A model generated the notes under the pieces. The model did no database searches and was not told the origin of the DNA. It worked only from the letters and a program-made list of their open reading frames with translations. The position numbers were made by a program, and so were the translations under genes. Source: Erythrobacter litoralis (lineage in GTDB: Bacteria > Pseudomonadota > Alphaproteobacteria > Sphingomonadales > Sphingomonadaceae). Taken from it: a DNA stretch of 64,000 nucleotides. Where the stretch lies: the NCBI RefSeq assembly GCF_029760855.1, contig NZ_SOSI01000002.1, forward strand, positions 496,001-560,000, given 5' to 3'. Of the stretch, positions 8,495-17,041 are shown piece after piece. How positions within the stretch are numbered: position 1 is the stretch's first letter; each line of letters begins with the position of its first letter.

Positions 8495-9181
8495 ATGCGA
8501 ATTGTTCGTTTGCTTCGGCGATACAACCAGGTCGCACTTGCGATTGTCCTGACTTGGGCTCTCGTGGCAGCAGCAGTGCTCTCCGTTTTGCTGTGGAAGG
8601 CTATACAAGAGCCCAATCAATTTGAGGAATGGGAGTCTCCAATAGAAGACCAACGGGTAAACGGCGAGGAAATTGAAACATCGGAAGGGATCATAACCGC
8701 CTACAAATCGGAAGTTCCTGGAGACGATGAAGCGGTTCGTGATGTTCGCTACGTGTCGATGAGTACAGGAAATGTTGTGCGAGTTGCCAGTGATCCAACA
8801 GCATTGATCTATCAAGAGAAGCCTGTCGGTGACATCGGTCGCGCTGCATTGATCAAGACTGGAATGCGTGGTGAAACACCAGTCTTCGATTTTGTGTTCG
8901 TAAGTTTTCCCGACCTCAATCGCTTCACGATCGCTCGCGAAATCGATGCTCTCGATACAACGCAGCAGCTCGACGACGACACCTTTAGCGCCATTGTCTG
9001 GGACGAAGCCGAGAACGCGCGTTTTATTATTGTTAACGCGCGAACTGGGACGATTGAGTTGGCCCGGTCATTGGACTTTCAGATATCGCCCAAGGCGGTG
9101 ACAGACTTACAAGATGCCGTAGAAGCGGCGGCCATCGAAGCAGTTGCTGCGGCGAACGATGCAGCTCAATTAGCACGCTAA
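8495..9181 (+). CDS. Single-pass membrane-anchored protein of unknown function
   Basis: The 228-residue product starts with MRIVRLLRRYN, a basic cytoplasmic tail, then one membrane helix (VALAIVLTWALVAAAVLSVLLW). The rest would be periplasmic, acidic, rich in short strands, and ends in an Ala-rich amphipathic helix (about residues 200-228). I recognise no family. The ATG at 8495 is chosen because an AGGTGG site lies just upstream and the membrane segment follows; 19 more codons are open upstream. The gene is visibly richer in A and T than its surroundings, consistent with recent arrival. It sits between repeat copies 1 and 2. Confidence 0.7.
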   Translation: MRIVRLLRRYNQVALAIVLTWALVAAAVLSVLLWKAIQEPNQFEEWESPIEDQRVNGEEIETSEGIITAYKSEVPGDDEAVRDVRYVSMSTGNVVRVASDPTALIYQEKPVGDIGRAALIKTGMRGETPVFDFVFVSFPDLNRFTIAREIDALDTTQQLDDDTFSAIVWDEAENARFIIVNARTGTIELARSLDFQISPKAVTDLQDAVEAAAIEAVAAANDAAQLAR

Positions 9182-9196
9182 AGGTCATGAGCGTTT

Positions 9197-9314
9197 ATGT
9201 CCGCTTCCCACCCAATTGCAGCCGTTCAACAGGTAGAATGAACCGCCTAAATGCGGACTGGCTGCTTTGACGCGATTGGACCCGAAACCTAACAGCCAGT
9301 TAACAACCCAATTG
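9197..9314 (+). repeat. Dispersed repeat, copy 2
   Basis: Starts ATGTCCGCTTCCCACCC and carries GCAGCCGTTC, CGCCTAAATGCGGACTGGC, GCGATTGGACCCGAA and CAGCCAGTTAACAACCC. GTCCGCTT near its start can pair with the AATGCGGAC in its middle, so the RNA or single strand could fold into a long-loop hairpin. It lies 15 nt after the second orphan gene and 8 nt from the 3' end of the third. Confidence 0.85.
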
Positions 9315-9321
9315 CCGACAT

Positions 9322-9648
9322 TCACTCGACGGGTGATGGCCAGCATTCGAAACGCGCATTGTCGGTCGAGTTCATTCCCCGTAATTCGAAGCCGGGCAGT
9401 TGTTGCAGCCGAGCGAGTGCCTCCATCTCGCCGGTTGCCAACTGAGGAAAGGCGACCTTCGTTACGCCGGTGTTGTCGTTTAAAAGCCACCAAACGTCTG
9501 CTCCCCAAGGGCCACCGTCGTTTGTCTTTACATAAACAGCAGCAAGGTCTGTCATCTTGATGCGCTGTTCAGCCTGCCTGGGCGCTCGACAGACAATCTC
9601 ATCGTCCGTTGTCACTTCGACGACGAATTGCGCTTCAGAATAGTTCAT
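9322..9648 (-). CDS. Small conserved-looking cytoplasmic protein of unknown function
   Basis: A 108-residue soluble protein beginning MNYSEAQFVVEV, with a WGADVWWLLND strand and a C-terminal GFELRGMNSTDNARFECW segment. The pattern (charged strand, DDGPxxADVxWLL, then a cysteine-containing end) is one I associate loosely with uncharacterised proteins of sphingomonads; no function is known to me. The start at 9648 is preferred over 9702, because the extra residues run towards the neighbouring repeat. It lies on the opposite strand to the two orphan genes before it and is flanked by repeat copies 2 and 3 in direct orientation. Confidence 0.65.
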   Translation of the reverse strand: MNYSEAQFVVEVTTDDEIVCRAPRQAEQRIKMTDLAAVYVKTNDGGPWGADVWWLLNDNTGVTKVAFPQLATGEMEALARLQQLPGFELRGMNSTDNARFECWPSPVE

Positions 9649-9682
9649 CCGAGCATGATGCCTTCGCGCGAGTGCTGGCGCA

Positions 9683-9803
9683 ATGTCCACTTTCCACCCC
9701 AATATCTGCCGTCCGGCAGCATGAACAAATGGCCTAAAAGCGGATTGGCTGTTTTGCCAAATTCGGACCCGAAGCCCAACAGCCAGCTAACGGCCCCATT
9801 TTC
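9683..9803 (+). repeat. Dispersed repeat, copy 3
   Basis: Starts ATGTCCACTTTCCACCCC and carries GGCCTAAAAGCGGATTGGC, TTCGGACCCGAA and CAACAGCCAGCTAACGGCCCC. It is the most diverged of the three full copies in its second quarter, where the GCAGCCGTTC block is reshuffled. It lies on the promoter side of the third orphan gene. No gene is seen in the 95 nt between its end and the MBOAT-like gene. Confidence 0.8.
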
Positions 9804-9898
9804 CGGCGCTGAAGGCGATCGTATCTCGGATCGAAAGCGATCACCCGCCTTTCTGAGAAGTTCAAAATGTCGCCAGCTTCGTGTCGAACAGTATCCGA

Positions 9899-10354
9899 TC
9901 ACCAAAGCCCGAACTTATCCATCGTGAACATCGCGATGCCAGCCGTAGCGGCGAGCTGGAACAGGTTCAGAGCGGCGCGGACTGCCCACGGCTTATGCGT
10001 TACCCGCCACCCCAACCGATTACCCAGTACCACAAGCAAGGCGCAAAGCACGAACCAAGGTGTGAACAGCAAGGCCAGTTCCCTGCGTAAGGCCATGATC
10101 ACGAGGTCATGAACCAGACCGCTGGCGGCGAACGTTAGTACCAGTGCAGCGGGAAATGGAATGGCCCGGGTGAGTGGAGCCATGATGTAGCGTGCTAGTC
10201 CGTAGCTCCAGATCGGGTTCCAGTGCCGCCAGAAGCCGCCAAAATTTGCCGCACCCAGGGATCGGTCGAGCATGTTACGCATCGAATCGCGATGACCCAG
10301 CGGAACCCCAGTGCGCCGCCGCACATAGTCTCGTAATGTCAGATGTCGCTCCAT
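9899..10354 (-). CDS. Short MBOAT-like membrane acyltransferase homologue
   Basis: The 151-residue membrane protein has the hallmarks of the catalytic part of the membrane-bound O-acyltransferase superfamily: a GFWRHWNPIWSYG segment followed by a helix containing SGLVHDLV, whose His matches the invariant MBOAT histidine. Ordinary family members have 350-500 residues and 8-11 helices. This one has only four or five helices, so it is either a minimal member or a C-terminal remnant, though the frame is intact. The start at 10354 has a GAGG site and precedes MERHLTLRDYVRR; 23 upstream codons are open but uncharacteristic. It is divergent from the helicase gene. Confidence 0.65.
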   Translation of the reverse strand: MERHLTLRDYVRRRTGVPLGHRDSMRNMLDRSLGAANFGGFWRHWNPIWSYGLARYIMAPLTRAIPFPAALVLTFAASGLVHDLVIMALRRELALLFTPWFVLCALLVVLGNRLGWRVTHKPWAVRAALNLFQLAATAGIAMFTMDKFGLW

Positions 10355-10477
10355 GCGGACCTCTCTAGCGCCGTCGCGCTTCCCCCCCAAATCCCGTCGC
10401 GCAATCAAACCCCGTAAAACCACTCACCCTACTTGCCCACTTGCCCCGCGTTCCCCCGATGTTCTAACGCTCCCGAT

Positions 10478-13234
10478 GTGAGCCAGCCCCTCCCCCTCCC
10501 CGCCCTGCATGCCAGCCATGCCGGGACTTGGCTGCGCGATGCGAATGGAGATACGCGAGGGTGTTCCAAGGGCGAGGCGGTGATGGCGGCGGCGGATACG
10601 CCGCTGCTGCTGATGAACGCGCCGCTGGTGGCGAGCCGGCTGGGCTATCCCGATCTTTCGGGGCTCGATGTGCTGGAACTGTTCGCGTTCGTCCATCCGG
10701 CGGAGTTCTGCGTGCCGACGCCCAAGGGCCTCGCCCATGCGCTGGGGCTGGTCGAGCCGGAAGATGATGCCGCCGTGCCGCTGCTGCTGCAACAGGCGGC
10801 GGGCGCGCTGGTCGCGGTGTGCGAGAGCGCGGAGTGGGCGCAGCGCGAAGGCGCGTGGTCCACCCTGCAATCGCTCACCCGGCTGCGGTGGCCATGGGCG
10901 CAGGTGCTCAGCCCCCATGTTCGCAAGCCCGAACGGGCGGAGAAATGGCTGTTCAGCCGCTTACCCGAATGGGAGGATGCGCCCGAACGCCCGAGCCCTG
11001 CACAGGTGATGATCGACGAGCCGGAGATCGAGGCGCATCTTGAACGCCTGACCGGCGAAGGAGCGGAGCGGCGCGAGGGTCAGCGCCTGTTCGCGAAAGG
11101 GGCGGGCAGCGTGTTCGCCCCGCGCGACCGGCAGAAACGGCCGCACGTGTTGCTGGCGCAGGCAGGCACCGGGATCGGCAAGACACTGGGCTATCTCGCC
11201 CCCGCCTCGCTGTGGGCGGAAAAGGCGGGCGGCACGGTGTGGGTCAGCACCTATACCAAGAACCTCCAGCGGCAGCTGCGGCGCGAAAGCGGGCGCGCAT
11301 GGCCCTCCGCCCGGCCCGACGGTTCGCCGCCGGTCGTGGTGCGCAAGGGGCGCGGGAACTATCTCTGCCTGCTCAATCTGGAAGACGCGCTGCAGGGCGG
11401 CTTCGCGGGGCGTCCGGCGATCCTCGCGCATCTGGTGGCGCGCTGGGCCGCCTATTCGCAGGACGGCGACATGATTGGCGGTGATCTGCCCGGCTGGCTC
11501 GGCACCCTCTTCAGGAAGCGGGGCATCGCCGCCCTGACCGACCAGCGCGGCGAATGCGTCTATGCCGGGTGCCCGCATTACCGGAAGTGCTTCATCGAAC
11601 GAAGCGCGCGCAGCGCCGCGCAGGCGGACCTCGTGATCGCCAACCATGCGCTGGTGATGGTCAATGCGGCGCGGGGGCGCGATCAGGGCGGCCGCCCGAC
11701 CCGCATCGTGTTCGACGAGGGGCATCATGTGTTCGATGCCGCGGATTCCACCTTCTCCGCCGCGCTGACCGGGCAGGAGGCGATCGAGCTTCGGCGCTGG
11801 ATCGTCGGCCCCGAACGCAATTCGCGCGGGCGCAGGCGCGGTCTTTCGGCCCGCCTCGCCGATGTCGCCAGCTACGACGATGCGGGCGGCGAAGCGATCG
11901 AGGCGGCGGTGAAGGCGGCGCAGGAACTGCCGTCGGAAGGCTGGCTCGGGCGGCTGGCGGAAGGCGCACCGCTCGGTCCTTTGGAGGCGCTGCTGGCGCA
12001 GGTTCGGGCGACCACCTATGCGCGCGACGAAAGCGGGCAGGAGGCAGGCTACGGCATCGAGACCGAGACTGCGCAGCTTCCCGGCGAACTCGTCGAGGCG
12101 GCGATGGTGGCGGCGCAGGCGCTTGCCGCGATCCGCCAACCGCTCCAGAAGCTCGGCGGGCGGCTGGAGGCGGTGCTGGAGAACGCGCCCGACTGGCTCG
12201 ACGGACAGGGCCGCGCGCGGATCGAGGGGGCGCGGCATTCGCTGGCTTGGCGGGTGGACCTGCTGGCCGCGTGGGAGGCGCTGCTCGCCCGGCTCGGCGG
12301 CCCGGCGGACCCCGATTTCGTGGACTGGCTCGCCGTCGATCGCAACGATGCGCGCGAATTCGACATCGGCCTCCATCGCCACTGGCTCGATCCGATGCAG
12401 CCGTTTGCAAAGGTCGTGCTCGAACCCGCGCACGGCGTTATGCTTACCAGCGCCACCCTCACCGACCGGGGCGAGGAAGGGCCGGACTGGCCCCATGCCA
12501 TCACCCGCAGCGGCGCACCGCATCTCGACCTTGCGCCAAAGCAGGTCGAGGCCGCCAGCCCGTTCGACTATGCGAAGCGCGCCGAAGTCCTCATCGTCAC
12601 CGATATAAGGCGCGGCGACCTGCCCGCCCTTGCCGGCGCCTATGCCCGGCTGATCGAGGCGAGCGACGGCGGCGTGCTAGGCCTGTTCACCGCCATCCGC
12701 CGGATGCGCGCGGTCTATGGCCGGATCGCCGACCGGCTGGCGCGCACCGGCCTGCCGCTCTACGCCCAGCATGTCGATCCGATCGACACCGGCACGTTGA
12801 CCGACATCTTCCGCGACGATGCGCGCGCCAGCCTGCTCGGCACCGATGCCTTGCGCGACGGGGTGGACGTGCCGGGCCGCAGCTTGCGCTGCGTCGTCAT
12901 GGAAAGCGTGCCGTGGCCCCGCCCCACCATCCTTCACCGTGCCCGCCGCGCCGCCGCCGCCGCGGCGGAAGAGGGCGGCGCGAAACGGCACGATGATCGC
13001 ATTATCCGCGCCCGCCTCGCCCAGGCGTTCGGTCGCCTGATCCGCACGCGCGAGGATGCGGGCCACTTCGTCGTCCTCTCCTCCGCCTTCCCCAGCCGCC
13101 TGCTTTCCGCCTTCCCCGAAGGCACGCCGGTTCTGCGCGTCACGCTCGACGAGGCTTTACAGCGCGTCGCCAAGGGTGTTGGAGCAGAGGACCCGAACGC
13201 TACGGATTCGGCAATGGAGCGCGAACAGACGTGA
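10478..13234 (+). CDS. DinG/XPD-type ATP-dependent DNA helicase
   Basis: The product, about 918 residues, is a superfamily 2 helicase. Walker A is in AQAGTGIGKT, motif II is VFDEGHHVFD (DEGH), motif III is MLTSATLTD, and the C-terminal ATPase half has GTDALRDGVDVPG and QAFGRLIRTRED. Cysteines in YLCLLN, ECVYAGCPH and YRKCF lie between motifs I and II as in the iron-sulphur domain of XPD/DinG enzymes. A novel N-terminal 200 residues precede the helicase core. No ATG begins the frame: TTG 10433 or GTG 10478 are the options, and I chose GTG because the protein-like sequence starts there. It likely acts in DNA repair or replication-conflict removal. It is coupled to sixA by a 4-nt overlap. Confidence 0.88.
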   Translation: MSQPLPLPALHASHAGTWLRDANGDTRGCSKGEAVMAAADTPLLLMNAPLVASRLGYPDLSGLDVLELFAFVHPAEFCVPTPKGLAHALGLVEPEDDAAVPLLLQQAAGALVAVCESAEWAQREGAWSTLQSLTRLRWPWAQVLSPHVRKPERAEKWLFSRLPEWEDAPERPSPAQVMIDEPEIEAHLERLTGEGAERREGQRLFAKGAGSVFAPRDRQKRPHVLLAQAGTGIGKTLGYLAPASLWAEKAGGTVWVSTYTKNLQRQLRRESGRAWPSARPDGSPPVVVRKGRGNYLCLLNLEDALQGGFAGRPAILAHLVARWAAYSQDGDMIGGDLPGWLGTLFRKRGIAALTDQRGECVYAGCPHYRKCFIERSARSAAQADLVIANHALVMVNAARGRDQGGRPTRIVFDEGHHVFDAADSTFSAALTGQEAIELRRWIVGPERNSRGRRRGLSARLADVASYDDAGGEAIEAAVKAAQELPSEGWLGRLAEGAPLGPLEALLAQVRATTYARDESGQEAGYGIETETAQLPGELVEAAMVAAQALAAIRQPLQKLGGRLEAVLENAPDWLDGQGRARIEGARHSLAWRVDLLAAWEALLARLGGPADPDFVDWLAVDRNDAREFDIGLHRHWLDPMQPFAKVVLEPAHGVMLTSATLTDRGEEGPDWPHAITRSGAPHLDLAPKQVEAASPFDYAKRAEVLIVTDIRRGDLPALAGAYARLIEASDGGVLGLFTAIRRMRAVYGRIADRLARTGLPLYAQHVDPIDTGTLTDIFRDDARASLLGTDALRDGVDVPGRSLRCVVMESVPWPRPTILHRARRAAAAAAEEGGAKRHDDRIIRARLAQAFGRLIRTREDAGHFVVLSSAFPSRLLSAFPEGTPVLRVTLDEALQRVAKGVGAEDPNATDSAMEREQT

Positions 13235-13758
13235 AGATCCTCGGTCTCCTTCGCCATGCCAAATCCGATTGGGGCCAGAGCGACAAGCGCGATTTCGACC
13301 GGGGCCTGAACGATCGCGGACGCAAGGGTGCGGCCTTGATGGGCGACCACATCCGCGAACACGGCACGAAGTGGGACGCGCTGATCGCCAGCCCCGCCGC
13401 CCGCGTGAAGCAGACCCTTGCCGCCGCCCTCCCCGAAATGGAGCCGGACTGGGACCAGAAGCTCTATCTCGCCTCCGCCGAAACCATCTGCGACGTTGTG
13501 CGCGAGCAAGGCGGCGATGCGGAAAAGCTGCTGATCGCCGGTCACAATCCGGGCCTTGGCGATATGCTGTTCGAACTGGTCGCGCCTGCGAACGAGAATG
13601 CGCTTTACGATGAAGCCAAGGTCAAATTCCCGACCGCCAGCTTCATCGTCTACGAACTCGCCATCGACGACTGGGCCGATTTGGCCGAAGGCTGCGGAAC
13701 GGTGAAGCACTTCGCCCGCCCCCGCGATCTCGATGCGGAATTGGGTCCTGAATACTAG
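13231..13758 (+). CDS. sixA: SixA-type phosphohistidine phosphatase
   Basis: The 175-residue protein is a small member of the histidine phosphatase superfamily. LLRHAKSDWG provides the RHG-type catalytic His, and a second His lies in LLIAGHNPGLGD. SixA removes phosphate from histidine residues of signalling or phosphotransferase proteins; the target here is unknown. Its GTG start overlaps the helicase stop in GTGA, so its translation is probably coupled. The pairing with a helicase seems one of convenience. Confidence 0.88.
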   Translation: MKILGLLRHAKSDWGQSDKRDFDRGLNDRGRKGAALMGDHIREHGTKWDALIASPAARVKQTLAAALPEMEPDWDQKLYLASAETICDVVREQGGDAEKLLIAGHNPGLGDMLFELVAPANENALYDEAKVKFPTASFIVYELAIDDWADLAEGCGTVKHFARPRDLDAELGPEY

Positions 13759-13930
13759 GCCGGTTCGGCGGAGTAGTCGTTTCCCGGGGCGAGCTGGACA
13801 CCGGAAGTACAATACCGGAGACGCGTAGTTTTCGACTATCGCCTCGGTGCGAATCGTAGTATTTGCGACGGGCACGCGCGAAGAAAGACCTTGGGGGTTT
13901 TCAGACGCTTGCTTCTTTCTGGAGTATGCC

Positions 13931-14386
13931 GTGAACAACTCTCTGCGTATTGCTGCTGCTTGCCTGTCTTTGATTGCCCTGTCCGGGCAAACCACCGCCA
14001 GCGCCGCCGAAGCCGATTTCTGCGCACGTCTGGCCGCCGGGCTCGGGATCGACAAGCCGGTTTCTGCCGACGGGCGGACGGAATGGACGACCAATTCCCT
14101 CAACTTCGGACAGCGCTTCCTTTGGGGCGGTTCGGCCTCGACATCGCTCGGAATCGATCCGCCGGAAAATCCGACTGTCGCCGATTACGAACGGATCTCG
14201 GAATATTGCGAAGCCACCAAGAAGGGCGCGATCTGCCGCTTGCAGGGGCCGCTGACCTTCAGGCTTGGTTTTAAGGGAAGCGAATACAAGACACCGCTGA
14301 TGCCAGGGGAAGAGGCGGTCGTTTCGGTTCAGGGCACGAAGACCATGTGCAAGGCGGGGCCGATTGCCGAGTTTGTCGAGACGTAA
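13931..14386 (+). CDS. Small exported protein of unknown function
   Basis: The 151-residue product begins with a signal peptide (LRIAAACLSLIALSG, cleavage near ASAAEA). The mature part holds four cysteines (DFCARL, EYCEATKK, ICRLQG, TMCKAG), which could form two disulfides. I recognise no family. The frame is open from 13847, but the GTG at 13931 has a GGAG site 6 nt upstream and precedes the signal peptide. It stands alone. Confidence 0.7.
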   Translation: MNNSLRIAAACLSLIALSGQTTASAAEADFCARLAAGLGIDKPVSADGRTEWTTNSLNFGQRFLWGGSASTSLGIDPPENPTVADYERISEYCEATKKGAICRLQGPLTFRLGFKGSEYKTPLMPGEEAVVSVQGTKTMCKAGPIAEFVET

Positions 14387-14737
14387 TCAGGCGATGCGGC
14401 CAATCGTCACTTCGCAACACCCTCGGCCCCGTGCCGCCGCGCACCGCTTCGTCCCCGGCATGGTACAACGCGCAGTTTCTCAGGCTCAGGCGGCCGGAGC
14501 CGATGCAGCCGTCGAGCTTGTTATGGCGGGGTGGGCGCGGGAAATGTAATCGGTCCAGCGATACTCGTCTTATCGTTCCAATCACAGGCGCTGGCGTAAA
14601 CGCCGGCGGTTGGGGCGGTTAGCGACTGGTCATCAACGCTAAGGATTGCTTTCCCGATAGCATCCGCATCATCAAAATTAACGTCTTGACCGAATGCTCG
14701 ATTTTAAGAATCCAATGCTAACAGGGAAAGAAAGACA
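14387..14737. other. Gene-free stretch of 350 nt
   Basis: I find no supportable gene here. The clearest structure is a hairpin at 14589-14608 (CGCTGGCG, loop TAAA, CGCCGGCG, one G-T pair). The right half is A/T-richer than the rest of the area. It separates two genes that end towards each other, so it may act as a termination region. Confidence 0.5.
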
Positions 14738-15496
14738 TCACAATCCATTTAGAATTCCCCTTGAAAAATCACCTTGCGAAAGCTCATTTGCAAACGGCGC
14801 ATCTTCATCGAAGGAATGTAGACGCCTTCCATCGAGCATCTTGTCGAAATAGTTTGGGAGCCACCCCAGCCGCTTCTCAATCCCCGTCGTCACCGGCGCG
14901 TCGGTCAGTTCGACGGTGATGCGGCGCAGCGCGTAGTCTTCGCCGAAGGTCGCGGCGAGGTCGTCCGGATCGACTTCCGTTACGCTGGTCGGAACGGCGA
15001 TATCGCCGAAAGTCACCAGCATCGGATAAGCGGATCGTTCTTCCAGATGACCGACCGGCGGCCACATGCGCGGAAGCGTGAGCTTGCCTTCGAGCGCGAG
15101 AAGATTGTCGAACCGTGCCTGAAAGCGGTCTTCCACATCGTCGGGCGGATCGGGTGCAAGCATGGACATCACCCGGCTCGCCCAGTCGGCGTCGGTGCCT
15201 GATCGAAGCAGCGCGAACAGTGTGCGGCCGTCCGGCAAGTCGACCGCGACAGCCTCGCCCCGAACCCGATGCGAAACCGAACCCGGCGAAGGTATGGTTG
15301 TTGCGCTCGCTACGTCTGTTTCGACCTCGATCACGCTCGACCCGCTTCGCAAACCCTGCGGCGTATCGACTTCGACGGTCAGGCGGTAGCGATAGTCGGG
15401 CGTAGGATCGAGGCCGAGAAAGCCGCAACCCGCGAGGATGGCCACAGCCAGAACGGCACCTACGATGCGCCAGCCGCTATTTCTCCGAATGTCCAT
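14738..15496 (-). CDS. Putative lipoprotein of unknown function
   Basis: The 252-residue product has a basic start, a hydrophobic stretch and the lipobox LAGC (cysteine at about residue 24), so it is probably anchored to a membrane by lipid. The mature part reads like an immunoglobulin-type or beta-sandwich domain (YRYRLTVEVDTPQG, SGSSVIEVETDV) followed by a mixed region. I recognise no family. The gene precedes nothing obvious in the same direction; the ArsR gene upstream (15520) is separated by 23 nt and may share its transcript. Confidence 0.75.
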   Translation of the reverse strand: MDIRRNSGWRIVGAVLAVAILAGCGFLGLDPTPDYRYRLTVEVDTPQGLRSGSSVIEVETDVASATTIPSPGSVSHRVRGEAVAVDLPDGRTLFALLRSGTDADWASRVMSMLAPDPPDDVEDRFQARFDNLLALEGKLTLPRMWPPVGHLEERSAYPMLVTFGDIAVPTSVTEVDPDDLAATFGEDYALRRITVELTDAPVTTGIEKRLGWLPNYFDKMLDGRRLHSFDEDAPFANELSQGDFSRGILNGL

Positions 15497-15519
15497 CGCC
15501 TCAGCATAAGCGTGCGATC

Positions 15520-15834
15520 TCAGTGATTTGTTAACGCGCCGCCGCCGCTAAACCCCGCCATTGCGCCGAGTGGCACGTCCTCAAACCGGCCGAGCCAGCG
15601 GCGGGCGATCTTCGCCAGCGGCATCGGGTTGAGGTAATGCCGCTTGCACCGCCCGTCGCGCTGCGAGGCGACCAGTTCGGCCGCTTCCAGCACGGCGAGG
15701 TGCTTGGCAACCGCCTGCCGCGTCATGGCGAAATCCGCGCCAATCTCGCTTAGCGTGAGGCCGCCTTGCGCGCTCAACCGGTCGAGGATCGCGCGGCGGG
15801 TCGGATCTGAGAGAGCGGTGAAGGTATCGGTCAT
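15520..15834 (-). CDS. ArsR-family winged-helix regulator
   Basis: The 104-residue protein is a compact winged helix. The N-terminal ALSDPTRRAILDRLS is the standard opening of the ArsR/SmtB family, and ADFAMTRQAVAKHLAVLEAAELV is the DNA-recognition helix-turn-helix. It lacks a metal-binding ELCVCDL motif, so its signal is not metal of the usual type. Related genes often precede SRPBCC/AHSA1-domain genes, but none follows here; the next gene is the lipoprotein at 14738. Confidence 0.87.
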   Translation of the reverse strand: MTDTFTALSDPTRRAILDRLSAQGGLTLSEIGADFAMTRQAVAKHLAVLEAAELVASQRDGRCKRHYLNPMPLAKIARRWLGRFEDVPLGAMAGFSGGGALTNH

Positions 15835-15914
15835 GCCCCGAAGGTTAAGATCGGGTAAGCGAGTCCGGCAAGGTTCGGGCCGGTTGGGGTCGGCGGTTTT
15901 CCACTATCGGAGGC

Positions 15915-16961
15915 CTACCGGCGGTCGGTGTCCTTCTCCCGCCGCAGCAATTCCTGCTTGATCGCGGTGCCGTAGGCATAGCCGCCGAGCGTGCCGTCCG
16001 CCGCAATGACGCGGTGGCAGGGGATGAGCACGGCGACACCGTTCGCCCCGTTCGCTCCGCCGACCGCGCGGCTGGCCTTGGGATTGCCGAGTTCCGCCGC
16101 CAGTTGGCCGTAGCTGCGCGTCTCACCCGGCGGGATGCGGCGAAGGGCATCCCACACGCGCTGCTGGAAGGCGGTGCCCTGAACGTCGAGCGGGATGCCG
16201 ACATCGGCGGCGGGGGTCTCCACCGCCTGCACCACTTGCCGGACCAGTGCGGCAAAAGCCTCGTCGCCGCGCGAGAGGTCGGCGTTGGGGAAACGGCTGC
16301 GCAACGCCATTTCATCCTCGCCAAATGCGATGCGGCACACGCCCTTGTCGCTTGCGGCGACCAGCAGCGGCCCCAGTGTCGTCTCCGCAACCGCCCAGCG
16401 GATCGTCGCCCCCGCCCCGCCCTTGACCCAGATCGATGGCGCCATACCGCGTCCTTTCCTTTCGCGATAGAAGTGCGAGGCGCTTTCGTGGCCCGCTTCG
16501 TAGATGGCGTCGGTAACGTACCCGCTACCGGTCAACGCATCGTCGGCCCGCTGCTGCCGCCGCGAGCGAGCAAAGGCGGATGGCGACAGGCCGACGCTGC
16601 GTTTGAATACGCGCTGGAAATGGGTCGGCGAATAGCCGGTGCGCTCCGCCAAGGCCGCCAAACCGGGCGGCGTTTCGGCTTCATCCAATAGTGAAAGCGC
16701 CAGCGCCACCGCGGCGGCATCCCGGCGCACATCGTCGGGCAGGCAGCGTTTGCACGCCCGCAAGCCTGCCGCCTGTGCCGCCACGCCATCCGCGAAGAAC
16801 CGCACGTTTTCACGTGCAGGATGGCGCGCCGCGCAGGACGGACGGCAATAAATGCCCGTGCTGAGCACGCCGGTGACGAAGCGGCCATCGAACGCGCGGT
16901 CGCGCCGCTGCACGGCCGCCCATGCCTGCGTTTCGTCGATCGGTGCATCCTCGCGTGCCAT
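15915..16961 (-). CDS. ada: Ada, DNA alkylation-repair methyltransferase and regulator
   Basis: The 348-residue protein has the full Ada layout. The N-terminal zinc domain carries Cys39, Cys43, Cys70 and Cys73; Cys39 in YCRPSC is the expected methyl-phosphotriester acceptor. An AraC-type helix-turn-helix region follows (GYSPTHFQRVFKRSVG). The C-terminal O6-methylguanine methyltransferase domain has active Cys315 in IPCHRVI. In other bacteria methylation of the N-terminal Cys turns the protein into an activator of its own gene. No alkB or alkA lies next to it. It is divergent from the serine-protease gene. Confidence 0.95.
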   Translation of the reverse strand: MAREDAPIDETQAWAAVQRRDRAFDGRFVTGVLSTGIYCRPSCAARHPARENVRFFADGVAAQAAGLRACKRCLPDDVRRDAAAVALALSLLDEAETPPGLAALAERTGYSPTHFQRVFKRSVGLSPSAFARSRRQQRADDALTGSGYVTDAIYEAGHESASHFYRERKGRGMAPSIWVKGGAGATIRWAVAETTLGPLLVAASDKGVCRIAFGEDEMALRSRFPNADLSRGDEAFAALVRQVVQAVETPAADVGIPLDVQGTAFQQRVWDALRRIPPGETRSYGQLAAELGNPKASRAVGGANGANGVAVLIPCHRVIAADGTLGGYAYGTAIKQELLRREKDTDRR

Positions 16962-17041
16962 GCGTCCTTCCTATCGCCTCGCGGGACAAGCCGCATCCCG
17001 TATCTTGCGATCAAACCGATTGAGCGGCACATACGCGCGCA

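Noticed and set aside
8287-9803. Integron cassette array (repeats as attC sites)
   Set aside because: The repeats lack the paired RYYYAAC/GTTRRRY core sites, no integrase is near, and the third gene faces the other way.
8287-9803. CRISPR array
   Set aside because: The repeats are over 100 nt, diverged, and separated by whole genes.
14364-14549. 61-codon open frame in the gene-free stretch
   Set aside because: No ribosome site, no recognisable sequence, and it begins within the preceding gene in another frame.
14589-14608. Hairpin as a terminator
   Set aside because: There is no T-run after it on either strand, so it is only noted as a structure.
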